DNA of 64,000 nucleotides, taken from the NCBI RefSeq assembly GCF_003667445.1, contig NZ_RCTF01000012.1, positions 1 to 64,000 on the forward strand, given 5' to 3'. Under the pieces are notes generated by a model that ran no database searches, was not told the origin of the DNA, and saw only the letters and a list, made by a program, of their open reading frames with translations. The translations under genes and the position numbers were made by a program. Of this stretch, positions 46,836 through 54,372 are shown one piece after another (position 1 is the stretch's first letter; each line of letters starts with the position of its first letter). The stretch is from Xanthobacter tagetidis (GTDB lineage: Bacteria; Pseudomonadota; Alphaproteobacteria; Rhizobiales; Xanthobacteraceae).

Positions 46836-47798
46836 ATGGTCGGACATCTGGGGCGGGTCGTCGGCGGATTGATTGCAGGCGCGGTGCTGATCGCGGGCGC
46901 CGGACTGGCGGAGGCGAAGCAGACCGCGACGCCGTTCCGCACGGTGGGCCAGTGGCGCATCGAGACCGTCTATGACGACGGCAAGCTCACTTTGTGCCGC
47001 GCCGTCACCGGCACCGGCGCCAACCAGGCCAACGTCATCAAGTATCCGAACCAGCGCTGGGCCATCAGCGTGCCCGACATGAACTTCCCGCAGGGCACCA
47101 AGCTCACGGGCATGCTGGAGATCGGCCGCGCCTCGCAGCCCATCTCCACCGTCGCGCAGGCGCCGGGCCTGCGCGAACGCTTCTTCCTCGACGCCGGCAC
47201 CTTCGAGGCCATGAAGCAGGGCGGCCGCATGTCGGTGACGCTCGGCGGCAAGACCGTCTCGTGGCAGATGAACGACGCCGGCCAAGCCACCGGCGCGGTG
47301 GAGGACTGCCTCGCCGCCGCGCTGAAGGCCGGCGGCGGCGTGTCGACGCCGGCCGCCCCGGCCGCCAGCCCCGGCAAGCAGATCGCGACCCCCTTCCGCA
47401 CCGTCGGCCAGTGGCGGGTGGAGACGGTGTTCCAGGACGGCAAGTTCTTCCTGTGCCGCGGCGTCACGGGCACCGGCGCCAATCAGGTCAACGTCATCTT
47501 CTATCCGAACAACCGCTGGGCCATCAGCGTGCCGGACATGGCCTTCCCGAAGGGCACCAAGCTCACCGGCATGCTGGAGATCGGCCGCGCGTCGCAGCCC
47601 GTTTCCACGGTCGCGCAGGCGCCCGGAGTGCGCGAACGCTTCTTCCTGGACGCCGGGACGCTGGAGGCCATGAAGATGGGCGGGCGCATGTCGGCGACGC
47701 TCGCCGGCAAGACCGTCTTCTGGCAGATGAATGACGCCGGCCAGATGTTCGGCGCCGTCCAGGACTGCATGGCCGCCGCCCGCAAGGCCGGCGGCTGA
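46836..47798 (+). CDS. Duplicated IalB-type (invasion-associated locus B) periplasmic protein
   Basis: A 320-residue secreted protein with a signal peptide (residues 1-26, VGGLIAGAVLIAGAGLAEA) and two near-identical IalB domains in tandem. Domain 1 starts at residue 28 (TPFRTVGQWRIETVYDDGK) and domain 2 at residue 181 (TPFRTVGQWRVETVFQDGK), a 153-residue period. Both keep the single Cys pairs LCRAVTG/LCRGVTG and VEDCLAA/VQDCMAA. They are joined by an Ala/Pro linker. IalB proteins help Bartonella enter red cells, but in free-living relatives the role is envelope stress or unknown. The ATG at 46836 has a GGGAGG ribosome-binding site. Confidence 0.9.
   Translation: MVGHLGRVVGGLIAGAVLIAGAGLAEAKQTATPFRTVGQWRIETVYDDGKLTLCRAVTGTGANQANVIKYPNQRWAISVPDMNFPQGTKLTGMLEIGRASQPISTVAQAPGLRERFFLDAGTFEAMKQGGRMSVTLGGKTVSWQMNDAGQATGAVEDCLAAALKAGGGVSTPAAPAASPGKQIATPFRTVGQWRVETVFQDGKFFLCRGVTGTGANQVNVIFYPNNRWAISVPDMAFPKGTKLTGMLEIGRASQPVSTVAQAPGVRERFFLDAGTLEAMKMGGRMSATLAGKTVFWQMNDAGQMFGAVQDCMAAARKAGG
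46917..47798 (+). repeat. Tandem intragenic duplication within the IalB-type gene
   Basis: Two copies of one domain start at 46917 and 47376, 459 bp (153 codons) apart, and stay in frame. They share long stretches such as EIGRASQP and TVAQAPG with few replacements. The high match suggests a recent or gene-conversion-maintained duplication. Confidence 0.85.
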
Positions 47799-47859
47799 GG
47801 GCGCGGCGGCCCGCCGTGCCGCTGGTGCTCCTGCCACCGTCGTCGCCCCCCCGCCGTCG

Positions 47860-47943
47860 CCCTCCGGCTTGACCGGAGGGCCCATATTGCGGCCGGGCGC
47901 GCGGCGGGGAGGTGGCATGGATGCTCCGATCAAGTCGGAGCAT
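47860..47943. repeat. BIME-like palindrome pair, copy 1
   Basis: CCCTCCGG-CTTGA-CCGGAGGG (47860-47880) and ATGCTCCGA-TCAAG-TCGGAGCAT (47921-47943) face each other, with flanking CCGTCGC and GACGGCGG. The 527-bp gap 47799-48325 holds three such copies and no supportable gene. Confidence 0.82.
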
Positions 47944-47987
47944 GACGGCGGTTTTGGGCGGTATCCCCGGTGCTTCACCGCCGTCAT

Positions 47988-48088
47988 CCCCCGGCTTGTC
48001 CGGGGGCTCCACGCCGCGGGCTTGCCGGCGCTCTGGATCGAGGCTCTGTGCAAACCGCAAGGTGGATGCCCCGGACAAGCCGGGGCAT
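47988..48088. repeat. BIME-like palindrome pair, copy 2
   Basis: CCCCCGG-CTTGT-CCGGGGG (47988-48006) preceded by CCGTCATC, and ATGCCCCGG-ACAAG-CCGGGGCAT (48066-48088) followed by GACGG. Confidence 0.85.
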
Positions 48089-48201
48089 GACGGTGGTTGG
48101 GCGGGTGCGGCTGGGCTCGTCCAACGGCGTTCCGACGCTGCCGCCGTCCCTCGTCGCCGCCGTCGCCCCTCTCACCGCCGTCGCCCCCGCCCCCGCCGTT
48201 G

Positions 48202-48267
48202 CCCTCCGGCTTGACCGGAGGGCCCATACTGCGGCCGGGCGCGCGGATGCTCCGGTCAAGCCGGAGC
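48202..48267. repeat. BIME-like palindrome pair, copy 3
   Basis: CCCTCCGG-CTTGA-CCGGAGGG (48202-48222) and GCTCCGG-TCAAG-CCGGAGC (48249-48267). The left half is identical to copy 1, including the following GCCCATA-CTGC/TTGC and GGCCGGGCGCGCGG. Confidence 0.85.
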
Positions 48268-48325
48268 TTGACGGCCATGTGGGATCAGCAGGCAGGGGGC
48301 GAGGCCCGGACCTGCCCGGTGCCGA

Positions 48326-49663
48326 TCAGCGGCCCGCCAGCGTCTCCAGGAAGCGGATCGGCGCGCCGGTGGAGGGGGCGGTGAGCGCGCCATCCCACAT
48401 CACCCGGGCGCCGCGCACGAAGGTGCCCACCGGCCAGCCGGTGACCTCCACGCCGTCATAGGGCGTCCACTTTGCGCGCGAGGCGATCCAGCCATTGGTG
48501 ATGGTGGCGCGCTTCTTCAGGTCCACCACCGTGAAGTCGGCATCGTAGCCGACCGCGATGCGGCCCTTGAGGGCAGTTCCGAACAGCCGCGCCGGCCCCG
48601 CGCTGGTGAGGTCGACGAAGCGCTCCAGCGTCAGGCGGCCCGCCGCCACATGGTCGAGCATCAGCGGCACCAGGGTCTGCACCCCGGTCATGCCCGAGGG
48701 GCTGTCGGGATAGGGCTTGGCCTTCTCCTCCAGCGTGTGGGGCGCGTGGTCGGAGCCGAGCACGTCGACGACGCCGTTGGCGATGCCGGCCCAGAGCCCC
48801 GTGCGATGGCGCTCGCCGCGCACCGGCGGGTTCATCTGGGCGAGCGTGCCGAGGCGGTCGTAGCAGTCGGGCGCGGCCATGGTGAGGTGGTGCGGCGTCA
48901 CCTCCACCGAGGCGACGTCCTTGGCGCTCGCCAGGAAGTCCATCTCCTCCGCCGACGTCACGTGCAGCACGTGCACCCGCGCCCCGGTCTCGCGGGCGAG
49001 CGCAACCAGGCGCTTGGTGGCGGTGAGCGCCGCCACCTCGTCGCGCCAGACCGGATGCGAGGAGGCATCGCCCGGCACCCGCAGGCCCTTGCGCTCCAGC
49101 AGGCGTGGCTCGTCCTCGCAATGGAAGGCGGCGCGGCGGCGGATCACCTTCAGGATCGCCTTCACGCCCGGATCGTCCGCCACCAGCAGCGAGCCGGTGG
49201 AGGAGCCGATGAACACCTTGATGCCGGCGGCGCCCGGCAGGCGCTCCAGCTCCGGCAGGTCGTTCACGTTGTCGTGCGTGCCGCCCACATAGAAGGCAAA
49301 GTCGCAATGCATGCGCGCGGTGGCGCGCTTCACCTTGTCTTCCAGCGCCGCGGCGGTGGTGGTCTGCGGGATGGTGTTCGGCATCTCGAACACGCCCGTC
49401 ACCCCGCCCATGACGGCGGCGCACGAGCCGGTCTCCAGGTCCTCCTTGTGGTCGAGGCCCGGCTCGCGGAAATGCACCTGGGTGTCGATCACGCCCGGCA
49501 GGACGTGGAGGCCGCGCGCGTCCACCACACTGCCCGCGTCGGCGCGCGAGAGGTCGCCGATGGCGCGGATCCGCCCACCGGAAACGCCGATGTCGGCGCC
49601 GCCGATGCCGGCCGGCGTCGCCACGGTGCCGCCCTTGATGAGCAGGTCGAAGGTCTGGGCCAT
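48326..49663 (-). CDS. pyrC: Dihydroorotase / cyclic amidohydrolase
   Basis: A 445-residue class I dihydroorotase-type amidohydrolase. Metal ligands are seen in LPGVIDTQVHFREPGLDHKE (HxR motif near residue 64), the carbamylated Lys in AAGIKVFIGSSTG near residue 149, His in FHCEDEPRLL and HVLHVTS, and Asp in VLGSDHAPHTLEEKAK near residue 305. It converts carbamoyl-aspartate to dihydroorotate in pyrimidine synthesis. No other pyr gene is adjacent, and some members of this branch act on other cyclic amides, so the exact substrate is slightly open. Confidence 0.86.
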   Translation of the reverse strand: MAQTFDLLIKGGTVATPAGIGGADIGVSGGRIRAIGDLSRADAGSVVDARGLHVLPGVIDTQVHFREPGLDHKEDLETGSCAAVMGGVTGVFEMPNTIPQTTTAAALEDKVKRATARMHCDFAFYVGGTHDNVNDLPELERLPGAAGIKVFIGSSTGSLLVADDPGVKAILKVIRRRAAFHCEDEPRLLERKGLRVPGDASSHPVWRDEVAALTATKRLVALARETGARVHVLHVTSAEEMDFLASAKDVASVEVTPHHLTMAAPDCYDRLGTLAQMNPPVRGERHRTGLWAGIANGVVDVLGSDHAPHTLEEKAKPYPDSPSGMTGVQTLVPLMLDHVAAGRLTLERFVDLTSAGPARLFGTALKGRIAVGYDADFTVVDLKKRATITNGWIASRAKWTPYDGVEVTGWPVGTFVRGARVMWDGALTAPSTGAPIRFLETLAGR

Positions 49664-49738
49664 GGCGCGGGTCTCGCTCTTGAGGGCAGGGCGCAGCGGG
49701 CTTTATGATGAGTTTTTATTTCTGACAAGGACGGTCCC

Positions 49739-50575
49739 ATGCCCGTCGTTCATTTGACTGATCGTGCGCTCATTCGTGTCCATGGCCCCGATGCGCGGCA
49801 CTTCCTGCACAATATCCTCACGTGCAACGTCGCCGATCTGCCCGAAGGCGGCGCGCGCTACGGCGCGCTGCTGTTCCCACAGGGCAAGATCATCGCCGAT
49901 TTCCTGCTCTATGACGAAGGCGGCGACAGCTTCCTGCTGGACGCGCCGCAGAGCCAGGCCGCCGACCTGCTGAAGCGGCTCGGCTTCTACAAGCTGCGCG
50001 CCCAGGTGACGTGCGAGGCGGCGGCCGACCTCGCCGTGGCGGCGGTGTTCGGCGACGGCGCGGCGCCGCAGGGCCGGCTGTTTCCCGATCCCCGCCTGCC
50101 GGCGCTCGGCGGCCGGCTGATCCTGCCCGTAGCGGACGTCGCCGCGCTCTCCGGCGATGCCTCCGCCTACGAGGCGCACCGCATCGCCCTCGGCATCCCG
50201 AAGGGCGGGCCGGACTTCGCCTATGGCGACGCCTTCCCCCACGAGGCGGACATGGACCAGCTCGGCGGGGTGGACTTCAAGAAGGGGTGCTATGTGGGCC
50301 AGGAGGTGGTGTCGCGCATGCAGCACCGCGGCACGGCCCGCACCCGCGCGGTGCAGGCGCTGCTGGATGCCGCCGCCGCGCCGGGCAGCGAGATCATGGC
50401 CGGCGAGAAGACCGTCGGCCGCGTCGGCTCGGCCGCGGAGGGAACGGCCATCGCCTTGGTGCGGCTCGACCGTGCCGCGGACGCCAAGGCCGCCGGCATT
50501 CCGCTGGTGGCTGGCGGCCACGAGGTGAAGCTGCGCCGGCCGCAATGGGCCACCTTCGCCATGGACGCCGAATGA
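49739..50575 (+). CDS. ygfZ: Folate-binding YgfZ/GcvT-like protein
   Basis: A 278-residue member of the YgfZ/IBA57 family that assists iron-sulfur cluster enzymes using folate. The diagnostic K-G-C-Y-x-G-Q-E motif is intact in DFKKGCYVGQEVVSRMQHRG near residue 180. N-terminal landmarks are VHGPDARHFLHNILTCNVAD and YGALLFPQGKIIADFLLY. It begins MPVVHLTDRALIRV at 49739 and ends 25 bp before tag on the same strand, so the two may be co-transcribed. Confidence 0.94.
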   Translation: MPVVHLTDRALIRVHGPDARHFLHNILTCNVADLPEGGARYGALLFPQGKIIADFLLYDEGGDSFLLDAPQSQAADLLKRLGFYKLRAQVTCEAAADLAVAAVFGDGAAPQGRLFPDPRLPALGGRLILPVADVAALSGDASAYEAHRIALGIPKGGPDFAYGDAFPHEADMDQLGGVDFKKGCYVGQEVVSRMQHRGTARTRAVQALLDAAAAPGSEIMAGEKTVGRVGSAAEGTAIALVRLDRAADAKAAGIPLVAGGHEVKLRRPQWATFAMDAE

Positions 50576-50600
50576 GACCGGCAAAAGGACCGCAGAACCC

Positions 50601-51254
50601 GTGACAAAGCCCACCGAGGACGCCCCGCTCCATGCGGACGGCCGGATGCGCTGCCGCTGGTGCGGCACCGACCCGCTCTATGTCGCCTATCACGACACCG
50701 AATGGGGCGTGCCGGAGCGCGACAGCCGCGCCTTGTTCGAGAAGCTGGTGCTGGACGGCTTCCAGGCCGGGCTCGCCTGGATCACCATCCTGCGCAAGCG
50801 GGACAATTTCCGCCGCGCCTTCGACGGCTTCGAGCCGGAGGTGATCGCCCGCTACGGCCCCGAGAAAGTCGCGGCGCTGATGGCGGACGCCGGCATCGTG
50901 CGCAACCGCTCCAAGGTGGAGGGCACCGTGCTCTCCGCCCGCGCTTTTCTCGACCTGCGCGAGAAGGGCGTCGCGTTCTCGGACTTCATGTGGGACGCGG
51001 TGGACGGGGAGACCCGCTTCAACCGCCCGCGCCGCATGGCCGACATCCCGGCCGAGACCGAGCAGTCCCGGACCCTCTCCAAGCGGCTGAAGGCGGCGGG
51101 CTTCAAGTTCTGCGGTCCCACCATCGTCTATGCGGCCATGCAGGCCTGCGGCCTGGTGGACGACCACGTGGCGGGCTGCCACTGCGCCAAGCCGATGGAA
51201 AAGCCGCTGGAAAAACCCCCCGCCGGCGCGAAGCGCCCGGTCAGAAGCGCGTGA
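50601..51254 (+). CDS. tag: DNA-3-methyladenine glycosylase I
   Basis: A 217-residue enzyme that removes 3-methyladenine from alkylated DNA. The zinc-binding ends are present: MRCRWCGTDPLYVAYHDTEWG at residues 16-36 and DDHVAGCHC near residue 190. The core FEKLVLDGFQAGLAWITILRKRDNFRRAF and DAGIVRNRSKVEGTVLSA are typical. It uses a GTG start at 50601, 25 bp after ygfZ. Its last 14 bp overlap the opposing nitroreductase gene. An AidB homologue lies 3 kb downstream, making two alkylation-response genes in the region. Confidence 0.95.
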   Translation: MTKPTEDAPLHADGRMRCRWCGTDPLYVAYHDTEWGVPERDSRALFEKLVLDGFQAGLAWITILRKRDNFRRAFDGFEPEVIARYGPEKVAALMADAGIVRNRSKVEGTVLSARAFLDLREKGVAFSDFMWDAVDGETRFNRPRRMADIPAETEQSRTLSKRLKAAGFKFCGPTIVYAAMQACGLVDDHVAGCHCAKPMEKPLEKPPAGAKRPVRSA

Positions 51255-51804
51255 CGATGTCCGGCAGCGCCGGGCGCGGCCGGTCCTCCAGCGCCTGATC
51301 GACGCTGCCGAGATAGACGAAGCCGGTGATGCGCTCGTGCGCGTCGAGCCCCAGCGCCGCGCGCGCGTCCGCGTCGGTGGCCGGCCATTCGCTGATCCAG
51401 GTGGCGCCGTAGCCGAGCGCGGCGGCGGCCAGCAGCATGTTCTGGCAGCACGCGGCCGACGACATCACCTGCTCCCATTCCGGGATCTTCACGTGCGGGG
51501 CGGCGCGCGAGACCACGGCCACCACCACGGGGGCGCGCAGGAAGCGGCCGTGCTCCTCCTCGATGCGCTTTGCCTCCGCCTGCGGGTTGCGGGCGGCGAA
51601 CACCGCCGCGATCGCCGCGCCGGCGCGCGCGCGGCCCTCGCCTTCCAGCACGATGAAGCGCCAGGGCGCGAGCTTGCCGTGGTCCGGCACCCGCGCGGCG
51701 ATGGTCAGGATGGTGTCGAGGTCCTGCGCGGACGGGCCCGGCGCCTTCAGGTCGATGACGCGGGAGGACCGGCGGGTGCGCAGCAGTTCGAGGGCGTCGG
51801 GCAT
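51241..51804 (-). CDS. Nitroreductase-family protein (YdjA-like)
   Basis: A 187-residue FMN-dependent oxidoreductase of the compact YdjA type. It starts MPDALELLRTRRSSRVIDLK (the FMN phosphate-binding RRSxR) and has APWRFIVLEGEGR, SSAACCQNMLLAAAALGYGATWISEWP, and LGLDAHERITGFVYLG. The substrate is unknown. The start at 51804 is preferred over longer frames since homology begins here. It is convergent with tag and overlaps it by 14 bp. Confidence 0.88.
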   Translation of the reverse strand: MPDALELLRTRRSSRVIDLKAPGPSAQDLDTILTIAARVPDHGKLAPWRFIVLEGEGRARAGAAIAAVFAARNPQAEAKRIEEEHGRFLRAPVVVAVVSRAAPHVKIPEWEQVMSSAACCQNMLLAAAALGYGATWISEWPATDADARAALGLDAHERITGFVYLGSVDQALEDRPRPALPDIVTRF

Positions 51805-52098
51805 GAGAAAGGCCTTCTGTGGCAATGGCGCGCGGCCGGCCTGAAGCCCGCATGGCAGGGGGCCGATAAAGCGCGCCTGATCAAGGATCTGGAACAGCTC
51901 ATCGCGGCCGGGGACGCGGAGCTGCTTTCTAGGCCAAACGGCATCCGGGAGAAAGTCCGGTGTCGCAGGGGCGCAGAGGGCAGAGAACCGAATTTGGGTT
52001 GTGCACAACTCCGACTGCGCGCGAATCATCGCGTGACGGATGAATTCGAATCGTCATAAAGTGGATGTATGTTTTTACCATACGGCCGGGGGACGCCG

Positions 52099-52512
52099 AT
52101 GGGTGAAGAACTGACATTCGAGCAAGTCCGCGATCTTGCGCGGCAACTGGCCCGCTCCGGCCGTTTCTGCAGCTGGCGCCTCATCGCCATCGAGCTGCGT
52201 TTCATGGAGGGCATCCGCGCCGCCGCGGACTGCTTCGCCGACTCGCCGATCCGCAACGAACTGGACGCCCTGTGTCGCGGGGCACAGAAGCGGGCGCCGT
52301 CCTCGCCGTTGCAGGGGGCTCCCTCGCCTTGGTCGTCCTCGCCGCAGTCGCCTCTGCCTGGCAGGCATCCGATCGCGACCGCGGCACAGCCGGCATCGGC
52401 TCAGGTGCCGGCACCTGCGTCCTCGCCCCAGCCGCCGAACCCGCAGCCCCGGCGCTTCGCCGCGGCGCCCGCGCCGTGGAGCGCGCGCTACGCCGTCGAG
52501 GACCCCGCCTGA
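52099..52512 (+). CDS. Hypothetical protein with conserved N-terminal part and Pro-rich tail
   Basis: A 137-residue protein that I cannot assign to a family. Residues 1-60 look folded and well ordered (MGEELTFEQVRDLARQLARS, then GRFCSWRLIAIELRFMEGIR and DSPIRNELDALCRGAQKR). Residues 60-137 are Pro/Ser/Ala-rich and probably disordered. The ATG at 52099 is 10 codons inside the open frame and follows GGGGGACGCCG; the upstream ATG at 52069 is possible. The preceding 294 bp contain no other gene. It may be specific to the order. Confidence 0.6.
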   Translation: MGEELTFEQVRDLARQLARSGRFCSWRLIAIELRFMEGIRAAADCFADSPIRNELDALCRGAQKRAPSSPLQGAPSPWSSSPQSPLPGRHPIATAAQPASAQVPAPASSPQPPNPQPRRFAAAPAPWSARYAVEDPA

Positions 52513-52716
52513 GCGGGGTCGGAGGGAAGTGAGCCGGCACAACGGCTTTGGCGCCTTCCGGCGTGGAAGTGGCGTGTGGACATCCGCTGTACCGTCTGAT
52601 AAGAGAGCGGCTCTTCCGGATGGGATGCGCGCGGCTTCACAGCCGTCCTGTCGCTTCCGGATCGTTTCATATCAGGTCAGCTCACGGCTCGGCGCAACAG
52701 CTCGAAGAGGCAACAC

Positions 52717-52947
52717 GTGCAAGTTCTCGTCCGCGACAACAATGTCGATCAGGCCCTCAAGGCGCTCAAGAAGAAGATGCAGCGCGAGGGGATCTTCCGC
52801 GAGATGAAGCTGCGTGGCCACTACGAGAAGCCGTCCGAGAAGCGCGCCCGCGAGGCCGCGGAGGCCATCCGCCGCGCCCGCAAGCTGGCCCGCAAGCGCG
52901 CCCAGCGCGAAGGCCTCATCCCGTCCAAGCCGCGCCCCGCCCGCTGA
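52717..52947 (+). CDS. rpsU: 30S ribosomal protein S21
   Basis: A 76-residue basic protein with the full S21 pattern: [20 protein letters not shown], then [21 protein letters not shown] and a helical Arg/Lys/Ala tail. It uses a GTG start at 52717, with a GAAGAGG ribosome-binding site 6 bases upstream. S21 helps 30S subunits engage mRNA. It is followed by an intrinsic terminator and stands as a single-gene unit. Confidence 0.97.
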   Translation: MQVLVRDNNVDQALKALKKKMQREGIFREMKLRGHYEKPSEKRAREAAEAIRRARKLARKRAQREGLIPSKPRPAR

Positions 52948-53031
52948 TCGGCGACGGATCGCGGTTGCCGGCCTGCCGCCCCACGGGGGCGGTGATGCCG
53001 GACGCAGCCTGAGAGCGTGACAGTCCGGACG

Positions 53032-53055
53032 AGGCCCGCTTGCGCGGGCCTTTTT
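53032..53055 (+). terminator. Intrinsic terminator of rpsU
   Basis: AGGCCCGC (53032-53039), TTGC loop, GCGGGCCT (53044-53051), then TTTTCG. A textbook rho-independent terminator 85 bp after the rpsU stop. Confidence 0.92.
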
Positions 53056-53205
53056 CGTTGGCGCAGCAGCCCGCCACCGGCCGGCGAACACCCGCGCGCC
53101 GCCGTCGCGCCTGTCGGCGATCGGCGTGGATTTCGCCATGAACCTGTGCATTCTTGCGCCGAGGCGCGCCGGGGCGGACCGGCAGACGCGCGCGGGAGAA
53201 GTGGC

Positions 53206-54102
53206 ATGCGGTGGGACGATTTCCGCTCCAGCGACAATGTGGAGGACCGGCGCGGCGGCGGGGGCGGCGGCTTCCAGATGCCGGGCGGGCGGGGCGGCCT
53301 CGGGATCGGCACCATCATCGTCGTCGGCCTCATCGGCTGGGCGCTCGGCATCAACCCGGTCGTGCTGATCGGCGGCCTGGAGGCGCTGAACGGCCTCGGC
53401 GGCAGCCAGCAGCAGAGCGCGCCGCCGCCCTCGCGCCAGAGCCAGCCCAGCAAGCCCACCGACGAGATGGGGCGCTTCGCCTCGGCCGTGCTGGCCCAGA
53501 CCGAGGACGTGTGGTCCGACATCTTCCGTGCCGACGGCAAGACCTACCAGGACCCGAAGCTGGTGCTGTTCTCGGGCGCCACGCGCTCGGCCTGCGGCGG
53601 CGCCCAGTCGGCCATGGGGCCGTTCTATTGCCCGCTCGACCAGAAGGTCTATCTGGACCTCTCCTTCTTCAATGAGATGAAGCGCAAGTTCAACGCGCCC
53701 GGTGACTTCGCAGCCGCCTATGTCATCGCCCACGAGGTCGGCCACCACGTGCAGAACCTGATCGGCATCCTGCCCAAGGTGCAGCAGGCGCAGGCGCGGG
53801 CCTCCTCGCGCGCCGAGGCGAACGCGCTCTCGGTGCGGGTGGAGCTGATGGCCGACTGCCTCGCGGGGGTGTGGGCCTATCACGCCAATGCCCGCTTCCG
53901 CATCCTTGCGCCGGGCGACGTTGAGGAGGCCCTGGGCGCCGCCAGCGCCATCGGCGACGACCGGTTGCAGAAGCAGTCCCAGGGTTTCGCCGTGCCGGAC
54001 AGCTTCACCCATGGCAGCTCGCAGCAGCGGGTCAGCTGGTTCACCCGGGGGCTGAAGTCCGGAAACATGCAGCAATGCAATACCTTCCAGGGCGCGATCT
54101 GA
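53206..54102 (+). CDS. ypfJ: YpfJ-family neutral zinc metallopeptidase
   Basis: A 298-residue membrane-anchored peptidase-like protein. It starts MRWDDFRSSDNVEDRRG with a Gly-rich stretch, then one membrane helix (residues 32-50, GLGIGTIIVVGLIGWALG). The metal motif HEVGHHVQN is near residue 183, with the third ligand region VRVELMADCLAGVWA and DDRLQKQSQGFAVPDSFTHG following. The order and motifs match YpfJ fully. The substrate is unknown. The ATG at 53206 is the family start, preceded by CGGGAGAAG. Confidence 0.93.
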   Translation: MRWDDFRSSDNVEDRRGGGGGGFQMPGGRGGLGIGTIIVVGLIGWALGINPVVLIGGLEALNGLGGSQQQSAPPPSRQSQPSKPTDEMGRFASAVLAQTEDVWSDIFRADGKTYQDPKLVLFSGATRSACGGAQSAMGPFYCPLDQKVYLDLSFFNEMKRKFNAPGDFAAAYVIAHEVGHHVQNLIGILPKVQQAQARASSRAEANALSVRVELMADCLAGVWAYHANARFRILAPGDVEEALGAASAIGDDRLQKQSQGFAVPDSFTHGSSQQRVSWFTRGLKSGNMQQCNTFQGAI

Positions 54103-54372
54103 TCTGGTGAGCTGACCAAACATTGGCCTCAACGACCGGAGCCGGGTGTGGTCTGCGTCGCCCGGCCATCGTGGCTGTCGCAATTCCGGCTGGGGACATG
54201 GCCGAATGCAACCCAGCGCTGCCGACCGAAGTTCTTGCATTTTTATGGAATTGTCAGCACCACTATGGCGCGATCGCAGATCAAGTCCGGCTCGGCGCCT
54301 GGCGAGCACGCAGTTCAAGATCGCAAGGCATCAAGATCGCGCCCGTAAGGAGCGCGGCCACGGGGACGTGCC

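Noticed and set aside
47799-48325. CRISPR array in the repeat-rich gap
   Set aside because: Repeats are facing palindromes with irregular spacing and GC-rich flanks, not regular direct repeats with unique spacers; no cas gene is near.
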